From positions 1-5,871 of the forward strand of contig JASHTZ010000674.1 in the NCBI GenBank assembly GCA_030040295.1: a stretch of 5,871 bases of DNA. The letters are read 5' to 3'. A program made the position numbers and the translations under genes. The notes below the pieces were generated by a model. That model did not search any database and had not been told where the DNA came from. It saw nothing but the letters and a program-made list of their open reading frames with translations. Below, one piece after another: positions 5,007-5,871 of the stretch; the first letter of the stretch is position 1; every line of letters starts with the position of its first letter. Source of the DNA: Terriglobia bacterium. GTDB lineage: Bacteria; Acidobacteriota; Terriglobia; UBA7540.

Positions 5007-5871
5007 ATGGAGGCTGTGGCAAGGCGACACTTGAGAAATGAAATCAGGCCTACTCTAATTTTAAGCGTTATAGGACTCCTTGGCGGGTCCGCCTTTCTTC
5101 TTCCCACGCCTCGTTTTGGCGGAGCCGACAACCCAAGCACTCCATTGCAGGCCATCCTGATTGATGGAAGAAAGGGCGGACGGGTATTCGACGGGATTGG
5201 CGGGGTAAGCGCCGGCGCGTCATCGCGCCTGCTCATTGACTATCCCGAACCCTACCGCAGCCAGATCCTGGATTATCTCTTCAAGCCGCACTACGGAGCT
5301 TCCCTCCAGCATCTCAAGGTCGAAATAGGCAGCGATGTAGATTCCACAGACGGCGCCGAGCCCAGCTTTGCCCGCACGCGTGCGGAAATGCAGAGTCCCG
5401 ATCTCGACCGCGGCTATGAGTGGTGGCTGATGGAAGAGGCAAAGAAACGGAATCCCGCGATTATTCTGGATAGCCTCGCCTGGGGCGCGCCCGGTTGGAT
5501 TGGGGAGGGGCATTTTTACTCGCAAGATATGGCGGATTACTCCGCAAAATTTGTCGAAGGCGCACGAAGCGCGCACGGCCTGGATATTCGTTACACGGGC
5601 ATCTGGAACGAGCGAAGGCATGACTCGGGCTACGTCGAGCTGCTGCATCACACGTTGCTTTCCCAGCATCTTCTCACGAAGATCGTTTGCTGCGATGAAA
5701 CGCCTGGTGAAAATCCGTGGGGAATTGTGACGGAAACCGCGCAAGATCCCGCGCTCCAGGCGGCGGTCGCCGCGGTAGGCGTCCACTACCCTCACGTTCA
5801 CGAACATCTTACGACGCCCGATGCGGCTCAACAGTCCGGCAAACCGCTATGGGCCAGCGAGGACCAGGGGA
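5007..5871 (+). CDS. GH59 galactosylceramidase-like glycoside hydrolase (3'-truncated by window edge)
   Basis: An open frame of 288 codons runs to the window end without a stop; human GALC is about 670-685 residues, so more than half is outside. GH59 enzymes are retaining beta-galactosidases that act on galactosylceramide and related beta-galactosides. The visible part is the TIM-barrel catalytic domain: FDGIGGVSAG (61-70), YPEPYRSQILDYLFKP (79-94), LKVEIGSDVDSTDGAEPS (103-120), RGYEWWLMEEAKKRNP (135-150), LDIRYTGIWNER (192-203) and LWASEDQG (281-288). Glu202 in WNER is the expected acid/base, and Glu285 in ASED the expected nucleophile, matching Glu182 and Glu258 of mouse GALC as recalled. 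Residues 15-40 form a hydrophobic signal or anchor segment, so export is likely. The start is not certain: the ATG at 5007 has a weak ribosome-binding site, while a TTG at 5031 has AAGG at good spacing and gives a cleaner signal peptide. It lies 12 bases after the BtuF-like gene and may be co-transcribed. Confidence 0.9.
   Translation, partial: MEAVARRHLRNEIRPTLILSVIGLLGGSAFLLPTPRFGGADNPSTPLQAILIDGRKGGRVFDGIGGVSAGASSRLLIDYPEPYRSQILDYLFKPHYGASLQHLKVEIGSDVDSTDGAEPSFARTRAEMQSPDLDRGYEWWLMEEAKKRNPAIILDSLAWGAPGWIGEGHFYSQDMADYSAKFVEGARSAHGLDIRYTGIWNERRHDSGYVELLHHTLLSQHLLTKIVCCDETPGENPWGIVTETAQDPALQAAVAAVGVHYPHVHEHLTTPDAAQQSGKPLWASEDQG

Noticed and set aside
4464..5030. Minus-strand open frame of 188 codons
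   Set aside because: It is antisense to the BtuF-like gene, has no recognisable motif, and has a composition typical of a shadow frame.
5220..5831. Minus-strand open frame of 203 codons
   Set aside because: It is antisense to the GH59 catalytic domain, which has many family motifs and both catalytic residues. The antisense product has no recognisable features.

Overview
The window looks like chromosomal DNA of a free-living, moderately GC-rich soil-type bacterium, most probably an Acidobacteriota (Terriglobia/Koribacter-like). This is inferred from gene content and from short dispersed-looking repeats: heptameric AAACTGG-type tandems, ATTTGG-rich spacers and a CACAGAG-type inverted repeat. 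No rRNA or other taxonomic marker is present, so the assignment is tentative.

Left half, minus strand (about 3099 down to 50): a three-gene cell-envelope regulatory operon, transcribed right to left. It encodes an ECF-type sigma-70 factor, a membrane anti-sigma factor (cytoplasmic zinc-binding ZAS motif, one membrane segment, C-terminal HEAT repeats), and an exported DUF4097 protein whose core is eight consecutive 18-residue repeats, a likely beta-solenoid. The inferred logic is that the anti-sigma factor holds the sigma factor at the membrane until an envelope signal reaches its outer part. The solenoid protein may be an effector or part of the sensing side. The sigma/anti-sigma junction is unusual: there are two possible anti-sigma starts, each with a GGGAGA ribosome-binding site, and a strong GC hairpin between them.

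The divergent intergenic region (3100-3400) holds ATTTGG repeats, a good candidate sigma-70 promoter (TTGACT-17-TAAAAA) firing rightward, and a short leader with a 9-bp direct repeat.

Right half, plus strand: a DUF6580 small multi-pass membrane protein (3401-3928); a spacer with a 68-bp imperfect inverted repeat; a BtuF-like cobalamin-binding protein with no signal peptide (4113-4994); and, 12 bases later, a 3'-truncated GH59 galactosylceramidase-like glycosidase (5007 to the window edge) with both expected catalytic glutamates visible. The DUF6580 and BtuF-like pair suggests corrinoid handling. The GH59 enzyme would act on beta-galactosides or galactolipids, and its link to the B12-related genes may be positional only.

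The most interesting points are the HEAT-repeat anti-sigma / solenoid operon, the apparently cytosolic BtuF homologue beside an S-component-like membrane protein, and the bacterial homologue of the human Krabbe-disease enzyme family.
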